Of a DNA stretch of 31,279 nucleotides, positions 24,041 through 31,279 are shown piece by piece; the first letter of the stretch is position 1; the number at the start of each line of letters is the position of its first letter. The stretch is from the NCBI GenBank assembly GCA_023418255.1, contig JAEZZZ010000165.1, positions 1 through 31,279 on the forward strand, read 5' to 3'. Both the position numbers and the translations under genes were made by a program. The notes below the pieces were generated by a model, which was not told where the DNA came from, ran no database searches, and was given only the letters and a program-made list of their open reading frames with translations. This DNA is from Bacteroidota bacterium (lineage in GTDB: Bacteria; Bacteroidota; Bacteroidia; Bacteroidales; Dysgonomonadaceae).

Positions 24041-25669
24041 ATGAACAAAATTCTTTTTTCCGCCATTGCATGTTTTTTGCTTTTTACAGGAAAAATACAT
24101 GCACAACTGCGTTCAACTGCCGATGGCATAAAACTGGAAACCACCCTTCGCCTTATAGATAATTTATACGTCCGCGATGTTCAGACGGATAAACTGACAG
24201 AAGCCGCCATACGGGCGATGTTGCGCGAATTAGATCCGCATTCTGTCTATCTCGATAATGATGAAGTGAAATCGATGAATGAACCGCTTCAAGGCAATTT
24301 TGAAGGAATTGGAGTCTCGTTTAATTTGCTCACTGACACGCTTTATATTGTAGATGTAATATCCGGTGGCCCATCCCAAAAAGTGGGCATTCTTCCCGGC
24401 GACAAAATCATTTATGTAAATGATACGCTAATTGCCGGAGTTAAAATTTCGTCGCGTGAGGTTATGAAAAAGTTGAGAGGAGATAAAGGCACCGAGGTAA
24501 AGGTGAAGGTCAAACGTCGTGGGAGTAGCGATTTAATCGAGTTTCGTATCATTCGAGATAAAATTCCTCTGCACTCGATTGATGCGACGTTTATGGTGGC
24601 TGATGATATTGGATACATTCGTCTGAGTCGTTTTGGTGCCACTTCGCACAATGAGTTTTTGGAGGCCGTGAAAAAACTGAGAACACAAGGTATGAAGCGG
24701 CTCATTTTTGACCTCACAGGAAATGGTGGAGGAATTTTGCAGACAGCAACCGATATCACGGATGAGTTTTTGCAGAAAGGGCAATTGATTGTGTATACCG
24801 AAGGAGAAAATCAACCTCGCTTCACTCGAAATGCAAAAGGCAATGGTGTATTTGAATCCGACGAATTGGTTGTTCTCGTTGATGAAACATCGGCATCAGC
24901 AAGCGAAATATTATCAGGAGCCTTGCAAGATTGGGACCGTGCCGTAATTGTTGGTAGACGCACATTTGGTAAAGGGCTTGTGCAGCGACAGTTTCCACTT
25001 CCTGATGGGACAATGATACGCCTTACGGTCGCAAAATATTATACGCCAACAGGCAGAAGCATACAAAAACCGTACGAAGCGGGCAATTCCGAAGCATACA
25101 ATCGGGATGTGATTGAACGTTTCAATCACGGAGAATTGATGCACGCCGATAGCATCCATTTTCCTGATTCATTGCAATTTACTACATTGATAAATCGACG
25201 CGTTGTTTATGGTGGTGGTGGTATCATGCCGGACTATTTTGTTCCCATTGATACCGGAGCAATTACACCGTTGCATCGCGAATTAATTGCCAAGGGCGTG
25301 ATATTTAAGGCAACACTTGCCGAAGTGGATCATCATCGCAAACAGCTTTTAAATAGATATCCCACAGTGGATGATTTCAAACAATATTATCATATCGACT
25401 CTTTGATGGTGGAGGAGATGAAGAAAATTGCACAAAGCGATAGTATCAAATGGGATAAAGAGCAGTTTGAGCAATCCAAAAAGATACTTTATCCTCAACT
25501 CAAAGCCCTTATTGCACGCGATTTGTATGAACCGGCTGCCTATTATAGAATCATCATCGGCGAGAGCGATATTTTTCAAGAAGGCTTAAAAATTATTTCC
25601 GATAGGCGACGATACCACAATTTGTTGAAAGGTGTCGGCAGCAACATTTATCCTGAATATAAACAATAA
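24041..25669 (+). CDS. C-terminal processing protease (S41 family)
   Basis: A periplasmic Ser/Lys protease of 542 residues. The signal peptide (MNKILFSAIACFLLFTGKIHAQ) is followed by a helical N-part with MLRELDPHSVYLD, a PDZ domain (GNFEGIGVSF...ISGGPSQKVGILPGDKIIYVN) and the S41 core: DLTGNGGG, then DETSASASEILSGALQDW with catalytic Ser286, and TFGKGLVQRQFPLPDG with Lys311. The Ser-Lys spacing of 25 agrees with Prc-type enzymes. It likely trims or destroys periplasmic proteins. The C-terminal extension of about 150 residues after the catalytic core is common in Bacteroidetes members. It lies between coaD and ppk2. Confidence 0.93.
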   Translation: MNKILFSAIACFLLFTGKIHAQLRSTADGIKLETTLRLIDNLYVRDVQTDKLTEAAIRAMLRELDPHSVYLDNDEVKSMNEPLQGNFEGIGVSFNLLTDTLYIVDVISGGPSQKVGILPGDKIIYVNDTLIAGVKISSREVMKKLRGDKGTEVKVKVKRRGSSDLIEFRIIRDKIPLHSIDATFMVADDIGYIRLSRFGATSHNEFLEAVKKLRTQGMKRLIFDLTGNGGGILQTATDITDEFLQKGQLIVYTEGENQPRFTRNAKGNGVFESDELVVLVDETSASASEILSGALQDWDRAVIVGRRTFGKGLVQRQFPLPDGTMIRLTVAKYYTPTGRSIQKPYEAGNSEAYNRDVIERFNHGELMHADSIHFPDSLQFTTLINRRVVYGGGGIMPDYFVPIDTGAITPLHRELIAKGVIFKATLAEVDHHRKQLLNRYPTVDDFKQYYHIDSLMVEEMKKIAQSDSIKWDKEQFEQSKKILYPQLKALIARDLYEPAAYYRIIIGESDIFQEGLKIISDRRRYHNLLKGVGSNIYPEYKQ

Positions 25670-25675
25670 ATTACT

Positions 25676-26548
25676 ATGCATTTCAATTACAACCAATTCA
25701 AAATAAAACCGAATGAACGCATAAGAATAAAAGATCTTTCAACTTGTGAAGATAGCGGTTTTGACAAAAAATCGGCTAAGATAGAGATAAAGGAAAATAT
25801 TAAACAACTGGCTGCACTGCAAGAGATATTTTATGCCGACGACCGATATTCGCTTCTCATCATCTTACAAGCCCGCGATGCTGCCGGAAAAGATGGTGTC
25901 ATTCGCCACGTTATGTCGGGCATCAACCCACAAGGATGCCGTGTGCATAGCTTTAAAACTCCGACAAAAAACGAACTTGAACATGACTATTTGTGGCGTC
26001 ACTACATAGCTCTTCCTGAGCGTGGAATGATAGAAATTTTTAATCGTTCGTACTATGAAAATGTACTGGCCACAAAAGTAAATCCGCAATGGATTATGAA
26101 TGAGAGAATTCCCGGATATGATTCCGTTGAAAAAATTGATGCCGATTTTTGGGAAAACCGCTATAAGGCCATCAACGCGTTCGAAAAACACCTATACGAC
26201 AATGGTACGCGCATTGTTAAGTTTTTGCTCAACATATCCAAAGAGGAGCAAAAGAAGCGTTTTCTCTCTCGCATTGATACGCCGTACAAACAGTGGAAAT
26301 TTAGTGTCAACGATTTGAATGTACGACAGCAATGGGATGCCTACGATGAAGCATTTGAGGAGATGTTGGAGAAAACATCGCAAACTTACGCGCCGTGGTA
26401 TGTCATTCCCGCGGATAAGAAATATTTCGCGCGTGTGGCCGTTGGCGATATCCTTTTAGAGCTTTTCAAATCCCTCAATTTGCGTTTTCCCGAGCCCGAA
26501 TCGCCCGAAGCATTAGCCGACGCGCGTAAACAACTTTTAAGTGAGTAA
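25676..26548 (+). CDS. ppk2: Polyphosphate kinase 2 family protein
   Basis: This enzyme transfers phosphate between polyphosphate and nucleotides, regenerating NDP or NTP. The 290-residue protein has the Walker A-like ARDAAGKDG at 66-74, the R-x-H-x-x-x-G-I-N-P-Q-G segment, IFNRSYYENV at about 121-130 (Walker B region) and a lid region with DTPYKQWKFSVND-x-x-x-R-x-x-W. One PPK2 domain and this length fit class I or III; the preference for AMP or ADP is not readable here. The ATG starts 6 nt after the stop of the S41 protease gene, implying one operon and translational coupling. Confidence 0.9.
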   Translation: MHFNYNQFKIKPNERIRIKDLSTCEDSGFDKKSAKIEIKENIKQLAALQEIFYADDRYSLLIILQARDAAGKDGVIRHVMSGINPQGCRVHSFKTPTKNELEHDYLWRHYIALPERGMIEIFNRSYYENVLATKVNPQWIMNERIPGYDSVEKIDADFWENRYKAINAFEKHLYDNGTRIVKFLLNISKEEQKKRFLSRIDTPYKQWKFSVNDLNVRQQWDAYDEAFEEMLEKTSQTYAPWYVIPADKKYFARVAVGDILLELFKSLNLRFPEPESPEALADARKQLLSE

Positions 26549-27254
26549 GCAATAACTAGTTCCCTATAAAAAAGATAAAAGTATTTTCTGTGTTTTTCAG
26601 GTAGCGTATCGATTTATGTGTTATGGCATAAATGACGTAGATATGTCGTGTCTTTTGGCGTGGCGTTGTCTTTATGGGATGACTACCTTATAAATAGTGA
26701 AAAATGACTTTTCATGAAGAATAAATAAAGAAATTACGAAAACAAAAATAATAAGCGCATAGAAGAAAACAAAGAATTTCACAAGGCGCAAAGGTAAGAA
26801 CAAAACCGAGGAATGCGGAGATGGATGAGAAGCTGCAGAGTATCTAGACAATAGATAAATCTGTTTATGTAACTTTTTGATTTTTTTTAATTTATAAGAA
26901 ATAAATAAAGAATGATTAATTACGGAATAATATAAACTCAAAATAATACCTTTTTTATTGATAAAGGGTTTCCGGTTAGGGAGTCAAATAATATTGAAGC
27001 TAAAAAATCAAAAAAAATAAAAAAAAATACAACATTATTGTTTTTTTTTATAACTTTGCATTAATAATACTGGAAAACTGAATCGAAAAACCGAGTATTT
27101 TATAGTGCGCAATGTAAGAGAAAGGTAAAATTGAGATAATGCGAATAGGTAGGGGCGTTAATCTCGTAAAATCTAAGACTTACCTAATAATTGTTAACTT
27201 TTTCTTAAACTCAAAAAGATTGAATGAGTATAAGAAACAAAAAACTTTAAGACG
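26549..27254. other. Gene-free AT-rich intergenic stretch
   Basis: In about 700 nt I see no convincing gene. An open frame on the minus strand at 26672-26941 reads as Phe/Ser/Leu-rich low-complexity sequence and is unlikely to be real. TGAAAA and TTTTCA near 26698-26714 form a small hairpin. A minus-strand TACCTTTG at 26789-26796 has nothing to drive. The A/T-rich part at 27000-27060 leads into the promoter of the next gene. Confidence 0.5.
27051..27058 (+). promoter_or_regulatory. -7 box ahead of the Gly/Ala-rich lipoprotein gene
   Basis: TAACTTTG fits TAnnTTTG exactly and follows long A and T runs. It implies a leader of about 190 nt. No TTG at -33 spacing is visible. Confidence 0.5.
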
Positions 27255-28019
27255 ATGAAAAAAACAATTTATTATTGTGTTTCCTTTGTAAGTGTAATCG
27301 CCATGTCACTATTTATCAGTTGTTCTAAAAGTGATATCAATTCTCCGGTTTGCAAAGAGCCCTCAAAAAATGAAAAGATGTTATTAAAAAATCCTGAAAT
27401 TAAAAAAGAATTAGTAACACTTATGCAATTTAATGAAAGTCTTTTGAAGGAACGAAGTATGGAAACAAGAGCAGCATGGTTTGGAAGATTAGCAGCTACA
27501 GTAAGTGCTGATGCCCTAGGTGCTTATGGTGGATTTAAAGTATCGGTAGGTGTAGCGGCATTTATTACAGCTACAACGGGAGGAACTGCAGGTCCTGCAG
27601 CTGGTGTCGCGGTAATTGCTGCTACAGCTTTTATATCTGGAGGAGCGTCATATCAAGCTTATGAATGTTTAAGAAGTAGCTCTATTGAAGAAGAATTGCA
27701 ATATATACCATATAAAAATATAGACATTACGAGAATCTATAATAATCTTGATAATTTTCCCACAAACAGTGATATCAACTCATTGATATATCAGTCCCAT
27801 TCCTATAACCATGTGGGATATCTACATAATCAATATTTAAAAAATCTACTTTCAGACATACCTAGAACAGGGTCTACCGTTAAGAGTGCTACATCATCCG
27901 AAGATGATTTTTTCTCAAAAGAGCAACTAGATCAAATGTATAGTAGTGTAATAGGTCATATAAATAACTATGTTGTCGGTGGATACGACTATGATGATTG
28001 TATTTCTAAAACTATCTGA
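27255..28019 (+). CDS. Lipoprotein with Gly/Ala-rich hydrophobic segment (probably frameshifted)
   Basis: A 254-residue frame with signal MKKTIYYCVSFVSVIAMSLF and a lipobox ending at Cys23. Residues of about 74-136 are strikingly rich in Gly, Ala, Val and Thr (for example GGFKVSVGVAAFITATTGGT and GPAAGVAVIAATAFISGGAS), a pattern of closely packing membrane helices seen in pore-forming bacteriocins and other glycine-zipper proteins. The rest is polar and Asn/Tyr-rich. I do not recognise a family. The frame ends at TGA 28017-28019, but removing one A from the AAAA at 28008-28011 would fuse it smoothly to the next frame (ISK-LSENELTTKK). Its AT-rich composition differs from the housekeeping genes nearby. 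The function is unknown; an antibacterial role is speculation. Confidence 0.65.
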   Translation: MKKTIYYCVSFVSVIAMSLFISCSKSDINSPVCKEPSKNEKMLLKNPEIKKELVTLMQFNESLLKERSMETRAAWFGRLAATVSADALGAYGGFKVSVGVAAFITATTGGTAGPAAGVAVIAATAFISGGASYQAYECLRSSSIEEELQYIPYKNIDITRIYNNLDNFPTNSDINSLIYQSHSYNHVGYLHNQYLKNLLSDIPRTGSTVKSATSSEDDFFSKEQLDQMYSSVIGHINNYVVGGYDYDDCISKTI

Positions 28020-28242
28020 AAACGAATTAACAACTAAAAAAACAGAAGATATTTTACGTTTATATTTGGATATGTTATTCCAATTTTCTAAAAACAAGAG
28101 TGATTTGGAACGAGTTTCTCAAGCATATATTGATGTGATAAAGAACTCCGATAATCTATCGGAAGAAGACAAAAATATACTTTTTATTTCGTTTGACACA
28201 GCGCTAAATAGTATGGAACTATGGGAAGAAAGAGGATTATAA
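27970..28242 (+). pseudogene. Probable C-terminal part of the preceding lipoprotein in another frame
   Basis: The frame could start at ATG 27970 inside the upstream gene, but its protein-like part begins about 28014: LSENELTTKKTEDILRLYLD and then a helical, acidic stretch with VSQAYIDVIKN, SEEDKNILF and NSMELWEERGL. Reading the upstream gene across a one-base shift at the AAAA at 28008-28011 makes one protein of about 327 residues, which I think was the original form. The alternatives are a separate overlapping gene, a programmed +1 shift, or a base error. Confidence 0.5.
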
Positions 28243-28451
28243 GTAATAAGGAACATGTTTTGCTAATTGCATGTATTCTAATGTGTCTCTTTTTTATTTT
28301 TTGCTCGAGTAATCACGGATTTTATGCTTATCCATTATTGATTGCAGTATTACTTTATTATGTTTTACAAATATATCTGTTCTTTAGAAAGAAAAATCGC
28401 AAAACATTCTCTGTTAATGAAAAGACAGAGAAAAAAGTTGGAAGGAATTAA
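28221..28451 (+). CDS. Small two-helix membrane protein
   Basis: The 76-residue product has two hydrophobic segments, HVLLIACILMCLFFIFCSS and YAYPLLIAVLLYYVLQIYLFF, and a strongly basic tail (RKKNRKT...KKVGRN). The ATG overlaps the end of the preceding frame by 22 nt, which suggests translational coupling. I do not recognise a family. Small membrane proteins next to a hydrophobic secreted product are often immunity or helper proteins, but this is inference from layout only. No terminator follows until 28734. Confidence 0.5.
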   Translation: MGRKRIISNKEHVLLIACILMCLFFIFCSSNHGFYAYPLLIAVLLYYVLQIYLFFRKKNRKTFSVNEKTEKKVGRN

Positions 28452-28682
28452 ACTGGTAGTTAGAAACAAGAAAAATTAATCAAAGAGGTTCGGCGAAACA
28501 CGTGACAAGTGTTCAACTGCGAACAAAAGATTCCTATTATAATTTGCAAGGTTTTACTTTGTAAAGATACGAAAAACGGCAAATATATACAAGAAAAATA
28601 GGAGTCAGCTTTCTGATAATCAGATATGATAGGTGTTTTTTAAGGAGTGACTAGATAAAGGCTTATACAACTTTCTGTGAAT

Positions 28683-28694
28683 TTTTACCGGACA
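28683..28694. repeat. Solo inverted-repeat-like end of an IS4-type element
   Basis: TTTTACCGGACA is the reverse complement of TGTCCGGTAAAA and matches the putative left end of the IS at 31003 with one mismatch. It points as the right end of something lying to its left, yet no transposase is seen there. It may be a leftover scar. The 28452-28733 stretch holds no gene. Confidence 0.35.
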
Positions 28695-28733
28695 TCCCAA
28701 TGTAAAATATAGCCAAGCAGCAAAAAATAAACA

Positions 28734-28773
28734 AAAAAGAGGCTGCCTCAAAAGTAAAAGGCAGCCTCTTTTT
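28734..28773. terminator. Strong bidirectional terminator
   Basis: AAAAAGAGGCTGCCT (28734-28748) and AGGCAGCCTCTTTTT (28759-28773) form a perfect 15-bp stem around CAAAAGTAAA, with T runs on both strands. It lies 32 nt past the stop of the minus-strand lipoprotein gene and also closes the plus-strand unit. Confidence 0.85.
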
Positions 28774-28805
28774 ATGAGTTCGTTTTTTTGAAGTAAATTT
28801 ATTGT

Positions 28806-29570
28806 TTAATCGTCAACTTCACAGTTAATTACATTGTTAAGCCATCCCCAGACTTTCTTTCCGAATTCGTAACCCGGTGTGTTGGTAGCATCTTCTTTGT
28901 AGAAGATTTCAATCTTTCCATCGTGCTTGAATTCAATAGCGTCTTTAAAATTAATGCCACTAATGCTTGAAGTAAACAATTTATTTAGATAGAAATTGAT
29001 TGTAATTTCGTTGTTTTGACCAGGAATAAATGGTTTATCAAATTCAATTTCGAAATCAAACTCTTTGTCTGAAGCAAAAATGAAAGGAGTGTCTAAAATC
29101 TCTCCTTCAATTTGAATTGAATTTCCAAACATGGTAGATTTTTTGTCTTTACATTTTTTCATTTCAAACTCAATCTCTTCATATGCTGCAACAGGCACTT
29201 TCAAATTAGAAATAACGGTCTGAATTTTCATATCGCCCTTACTCACAAGATCAATGTTGAATGGCCCTTTCAATTCAATGTCGTCTCTTGAACTAAAAGT
29301 ACCGTTGAAATCAACTGCTAACTCATCGTCATCGGCAAAGTCAAATTCAATTTCGCCAATGTTGATTTTAAAGCTGGTAACTTTCACGATGTCAAAAAGA
29401 AGTCCACGTGTTTGTGCTTCGCCAACACTTCTCGTGCTACCATCTGAAGCTTTGAAGTTAATGTTAACTTTTTCTTTTTTGACATTAGATAAGCCACCTT
29501 TTTCGCATGCTACAAATGCCAAAGGTAATACCAATGACAAAACGAATAAATTTAATAATTTGGTTTTCAT
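28806..29570 (-). CDS. Lipoprotein of unknown function
   Basis: A 254-residue lipoprotein with signal MKTKLLNLFVLSLVLPLAFVAC (Cys22). The mature part is rich in alternating Ile/Glu/Phe/Asp patterns typical of a beta-sandwich (VTSFKINIGEIEFDF, IELKGPFNIDLVSKGDMKI, EFDFEIEFDKPFIPG, NEITINFYLNKLF). The overall feel resembles surface beta-sandwich lipoproteins such as the DUF4382 type, but I cannot confirm the family. An earlier in-frame GTG exists 6 nt upstream; ATG 29570 is preferred because it begins a clean signal peptide. It is a single-gene unit with a good promoter and a strong terminator, apparently independent of dinB. Confidence 0.75.
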   Translation of the reverse strand: MKTKLLNLFVLSLVLPLAFVACEKGGLSNVKKEKVNINFKASDGSTRSVGEAQTRGLLFDIVKVTSFKINIGEIEFDFADDDELAVDFNGTFSSRDDIELKGPFNIDLVSKGDMKIQTVISNLKVPVAAYEEIEFEMKKCKDKKSTMFGNSIQIEGEILDTPFIFASDKEFDFEIEFDKPFIPGQNNEITINFYLNKLFTSSISGINFKDAIEFKHDGKIEIFYKEDATNTPGYEFGKKVWGWLNNVINCEVDD

Positions 29571-29600
29571 AATCACATCATTTTTTTATTAATAATCTGA

Positions 29601-29631
29601 CAAAAGTAAATAGAATAATAATTTGAGTCAA
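29601..29631 (-). promoter_or_regulatory. Promoter of the unknown lipoprotein gene
   Basis: On the minus strand TTG (29629-29631), a 20-nt spacer and TACTTTTG (29601-29608) match the Bacteroidetes consensus, about 31 nt ahead of the ATG. The remaining stretch to dinB (29632-29893) shows no gene, only an 11-T run at 29777-29787. Confidence 0.7.
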
Positions 29632-29893
29632 GAGATTTATGAAAGTTTAAAGATGAGTTGTTAAAATAAAAAAAAAGTAGCGAATTGCTTTATTTTAAGT
29701 AAATTGAAGGCATAGTAGCCTTAGTGTTCAGATGGTTGTAGTCATAAAGCCTTTAAGTGGTAAAACACCAAAACGATTTTTTTTTTTGCATTTTATAGTT
29801 AAATCTATGACTGTTACGATGCCGCATTTTTGTAAGAGAAAAGGATGGGTAATAGATTATTTTCGCTATCTTTATTGCCGTAAAAACTGATTG

Positions 29894-30979
29894 ATGACAC
29901 GAAAAATTATCCATATCGATATGGATGCCTTTTATGCATCCATTGAGCAACGCGACCATCCTGAATATCGCGACAAGCCTGTCGCAGTGGGATATGGCGG
30001 GAAGCGTGGCGTGGTGGCTGCCGCAAGCTATGAAGCGCGCGCTTATGGTGTACGCTCGGCTATGCCATCGCTTATGGCAAAGCGTTTGTGCCCATCGTTA
30101 ATTTTTGTTTTGCCACGTTTTGAGCAGTATAAGTTGGTGTCGAAACAAATTATGCAACTTTTTTTTGAATATACCGATAGAGTGGAACCCCTTTCGCTTG
30201 ACGAAGCGTTTTTGGATGTCTCGGAAAACAAAAAAGGAATAAAGTCGGCCACTATTATCGCTAAGGAGTTGAAAGAGAAAATATTTCGTCGCGTGCGATT
30301 AAGGGCTTCGGCCGGCGTTTCTTACAATAAATTTCTTGCTAAAATCGCGTCGGACTATCAAAAGCCGGACGGCTTATATGTGATTACGCCTAAAATGGCA
30401 GAAGCATTTATCGAAAAGCTGCCGATAGAGCGTTTTTATGGCGTGGGAAAAGTGACTGCAAAACAGATGCATGCTCTTGGAATAAAGAATGGTTTCGACC
30501 TGAAACAGTTTTCAGCTCAGGACTTGACTGTACATTTTGGCAAGGCAGGTTTGCAATATTATCGTTTTGCGCGTGGCATCGACGAGCGTGAAGTGGAATC
30601 TGAACGAGTGCGCAAATCATTGGGTGCCGAAGAAACTTTTGCCGATGATTTGTGTCAGATGGTCGATTTGCTGAGCGCGTTGGATGAAATTGCGAAAGAG
30701 GTGTGTCGGCGTGTAAAAAAAAGAAAATTTAATGCTAAAACGTTGACCTTAAAAATAAAATATGCGGATTTTTCTATCATTACACGAAGTAGAACCGTTG
30801 ATTTTTATATCAACACATACGATCATATTTTTGAACTTGGAAAAAATCTTCTGATTTCGGTTTCTGATTTAGAGGAACGCAAAGTTCGTTTAATGGGACT
30901 CACCCTCAAAAATGCAGATTCGCAATTGCCGGGAACTTCATCCGACCCACTCCAACTTTCGTTTGATTTTAAGGATTGA
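29894..30979 (+). CDS. dinB: DNA polymerase IV (Y-family)
   Basis: A translesion DNA polymerase of 361 residues that copies past damaged bases with low fidelity. The palm motifs are HIDMDAFYASIE at about 7-18 (metal Asp) and SLDEAFLDV around 101-109 (Asp-Glu catalytic pair). ASYEARAYGVRSAMP contacts the incoming nucleotide, SAGVSYNKFLAKIASDYQKPDGL is a family hallmark, and the little finger occupies the C-terminal third. The C-terminal QLSFDF resembles a beta-clamp-binding motif. ATG 29894 is preferred to a TTG one codon earlier. Upstream TATCTTTA near 29867 is a weak -7 candidate; I see no LexA-type site. Confidence 0.95.
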   Translation: MTRKIIHIDMDAFYASIEQRDHPEYRDKPVAVGYGGKRGVVAAASYEARAYGVRSAMPSLMAKRLCPSLIFVLPRFEQYKLVSKQIMQLFFEYTDRVEPLSLDEAFLDVSENKKGIKSATIIAKELKEKIFRRVRLRASAGVSYNKFLAKIASDYQKPDGLYVITPKMAEAFIEKLPIERFYGVGKVTAKQMHALGIKNGFDLKQFSAQDLTVHFGKAGLQYYRFARGIDEREVESERVRKSLGAEETFADDLCQMVDLLSALDEIAKEVCRRVKKRKFNAKTLTLKIKYADFSIITRSRTVDFYINTYDHIFELGKNLLISVSDLEERKVRLMGLTLKNADSQLPGTSSDPLQLSFDFKD

Positions 30980-31002
30980 TGTCTTTTACTCTTTATTATT
31001 GC

Positions 31003-31014
31003 TGTCCGCTAAAA
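31003..31014 (+). repeat. Putative left inverted repeat of an IS4-like element
   Basis: TGTCCGCTAAAA starts 24 nt after the dinB stop and matches the reverse complement of 28683-28694 at 11 of 12 positions. The transposase fragment downstream faces toward it, as expected for the end of an IS. The right end lies outside the window. Confidence 0.45.
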
Positions 31015-31036
31015 CTATAAAAGTGTAAAATCAGTT

Positions 31037-31067
31037 GTCTCAATCGCAGATTTTTCGCGATTGAGAC
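31037..31067. terminator. Hairpin terminator between dinB and the IS transposase
   Basis: GTCTCAATCGC (31037-31047) and GCGATTGAGAC (31057-31067) form a perfect 11-bp stem around a T-rich loop, followed on the plus strand by TTTCATTT. It lies inside the putative IS end, downstream of the convergent dinB and transposase genes. Confidence 0.65.
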
Positions 31068-31093
31068 TTTCATTTCAGAGAACCAAGCCCCCA

Positions 31094-31279
31094 TCAATCA
31101 AAAAGTGAGGGTTCCGGAGGTCTTTGCTTGGCTGCTTGAATCATTTTCGCCTAATCTTTTTCCGGATCTTCAAAAAAGGTGTAGCAATTCACGTAATACA
31201 TCAGCATAATTCTGACCATAGTCGCCATTCCGGAGAAACTCCACGCGCGTCTGATTCTCTTTTGTAGAATCATGATAAG
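31094..31279 (-). pseudogene. IS4-like transposase, C-terminal part with in-frame stop
   Basis: Reading from the window edge, the minus strand encodes IRRAWSFSGMATMVRIMLMYY and then VNCYTFFEDPEKD, followed by TAG (31151-31153). In the same frame it continues AKMIQAAKQRPPEPSLFD to TGA at 31094-31096. The RR-WSFSG---VRI-LM-Y-------E-PEK-W arrangement with a short tail ending in LF is that of IS4-family transposases of Bacteroidetes (pattern memory). A Trp normally follows PEKD, so TAG looks like a TGG-to-TAG mutation. The 5' part lies beyond the window. Confidence 0.6.

Noticed and set aside
26672..26941. 89-codon frame on the minus strand in the AT-rich gap
   Set aside because: Phe/Ser/Leu-rich translation of A/T-rich DNA, no start signals, no promoter at the right place and no family likeness.
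29777..29787. T11 run ahead of dinB as a phase-variation tract or terminator
   Set aside because: It lies outside any coding or -33/-7 region that I can identify, and only a 4-bp hairpin precedes it, too weak for a terminator call.
1..31279. tRNA, rRNA or CRISPR arrays
   Set aside because: I saw no T-loop/acceptor patterns, rRNA signatures, or regularly spaced direct repeats.

Overview
The window looks like a chromosomal segment of a Bacteroidetes bacterium, most likely of the order Bacteroidales. The evidence is a SusC/RagA-type outer-membrane protein, a GH92 mannosidase lipoprotein, a dipeptidyl peptidase IV, a FabK-like reductase, a Bacteroidetes-type HU-related protein, several lipoproteins with short lipoboxes, and repeated promoter elements of the Bacteroidetes type (TTG, about 19-20 nt, then TAnnTTTG). 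I cannot name the species.

Layout. 1-2500: a decaying susC-like gene on the minus strand. It is cut at its 3' end by an IS1595-type transposase fragment, and its signal-peptide codons hold an 11-G tract that puts the start out of frame. A second relic of the same transposase end lies at 2411-2494. 2500-8900: a histidine-degradation cluster of hutU, a glutamate formimidoyltransferase gene and hutI, interrupted by a truncated dehydrogenase fragment, pnuC, a long structured RNA leader and an HU-like gene. A frameshifted IS5-like transposase relic follows hutI. 9280-14170 (minus): GH92 mannosidase, DUF3784-like membrane protein and OPT-family transporter. 14360-18600: an NlpE-like lipoprotein gene on the plus strand converges, at a palindromic terminator, on dipeptidyl peptidase IV and a FabK/nitronate monooxygenase-like gene. 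18830-26550 (plus): MltF-like lytic transglycosylase, GNAT-like protein, topoisomerase IV subunit B, coaD, an S41 processing protease and PPK2. 26550-28730: an AT-rich accessory island with a lipoprotein carrying a long Gly/Ala-rich hydrophobic segment (apparently frameshifted) and a small two-helix membrane protein. 28730-31279: an unknown lipoprotein, dinB, and the end of an IS4-like element running off the window.

How genes work together. HutU, HutI and the formimidoyltransferase are three successive steps from urocanate to glutamate. Histidine ammonia-lyase and formimido-THF cyclodeaminase are not present here. The GH92 enzyme, DPP-IV and the OPT transporter suggest use of host glycoprotein mannose and of peptides. 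parE, coaD, the S41 protease and ppk2 lie close together in one direction and form a housekeeping run.

Points most worth a second look: the roughly 290-nt multi-hairpin RNA ahead of the HU-like gene, the G11 tract in susC, the near-identical 27-nt promoter blocks ahead of pnuC and hutI, and the Gly/Ala-rich lipoprotein plus small membrane protein island.
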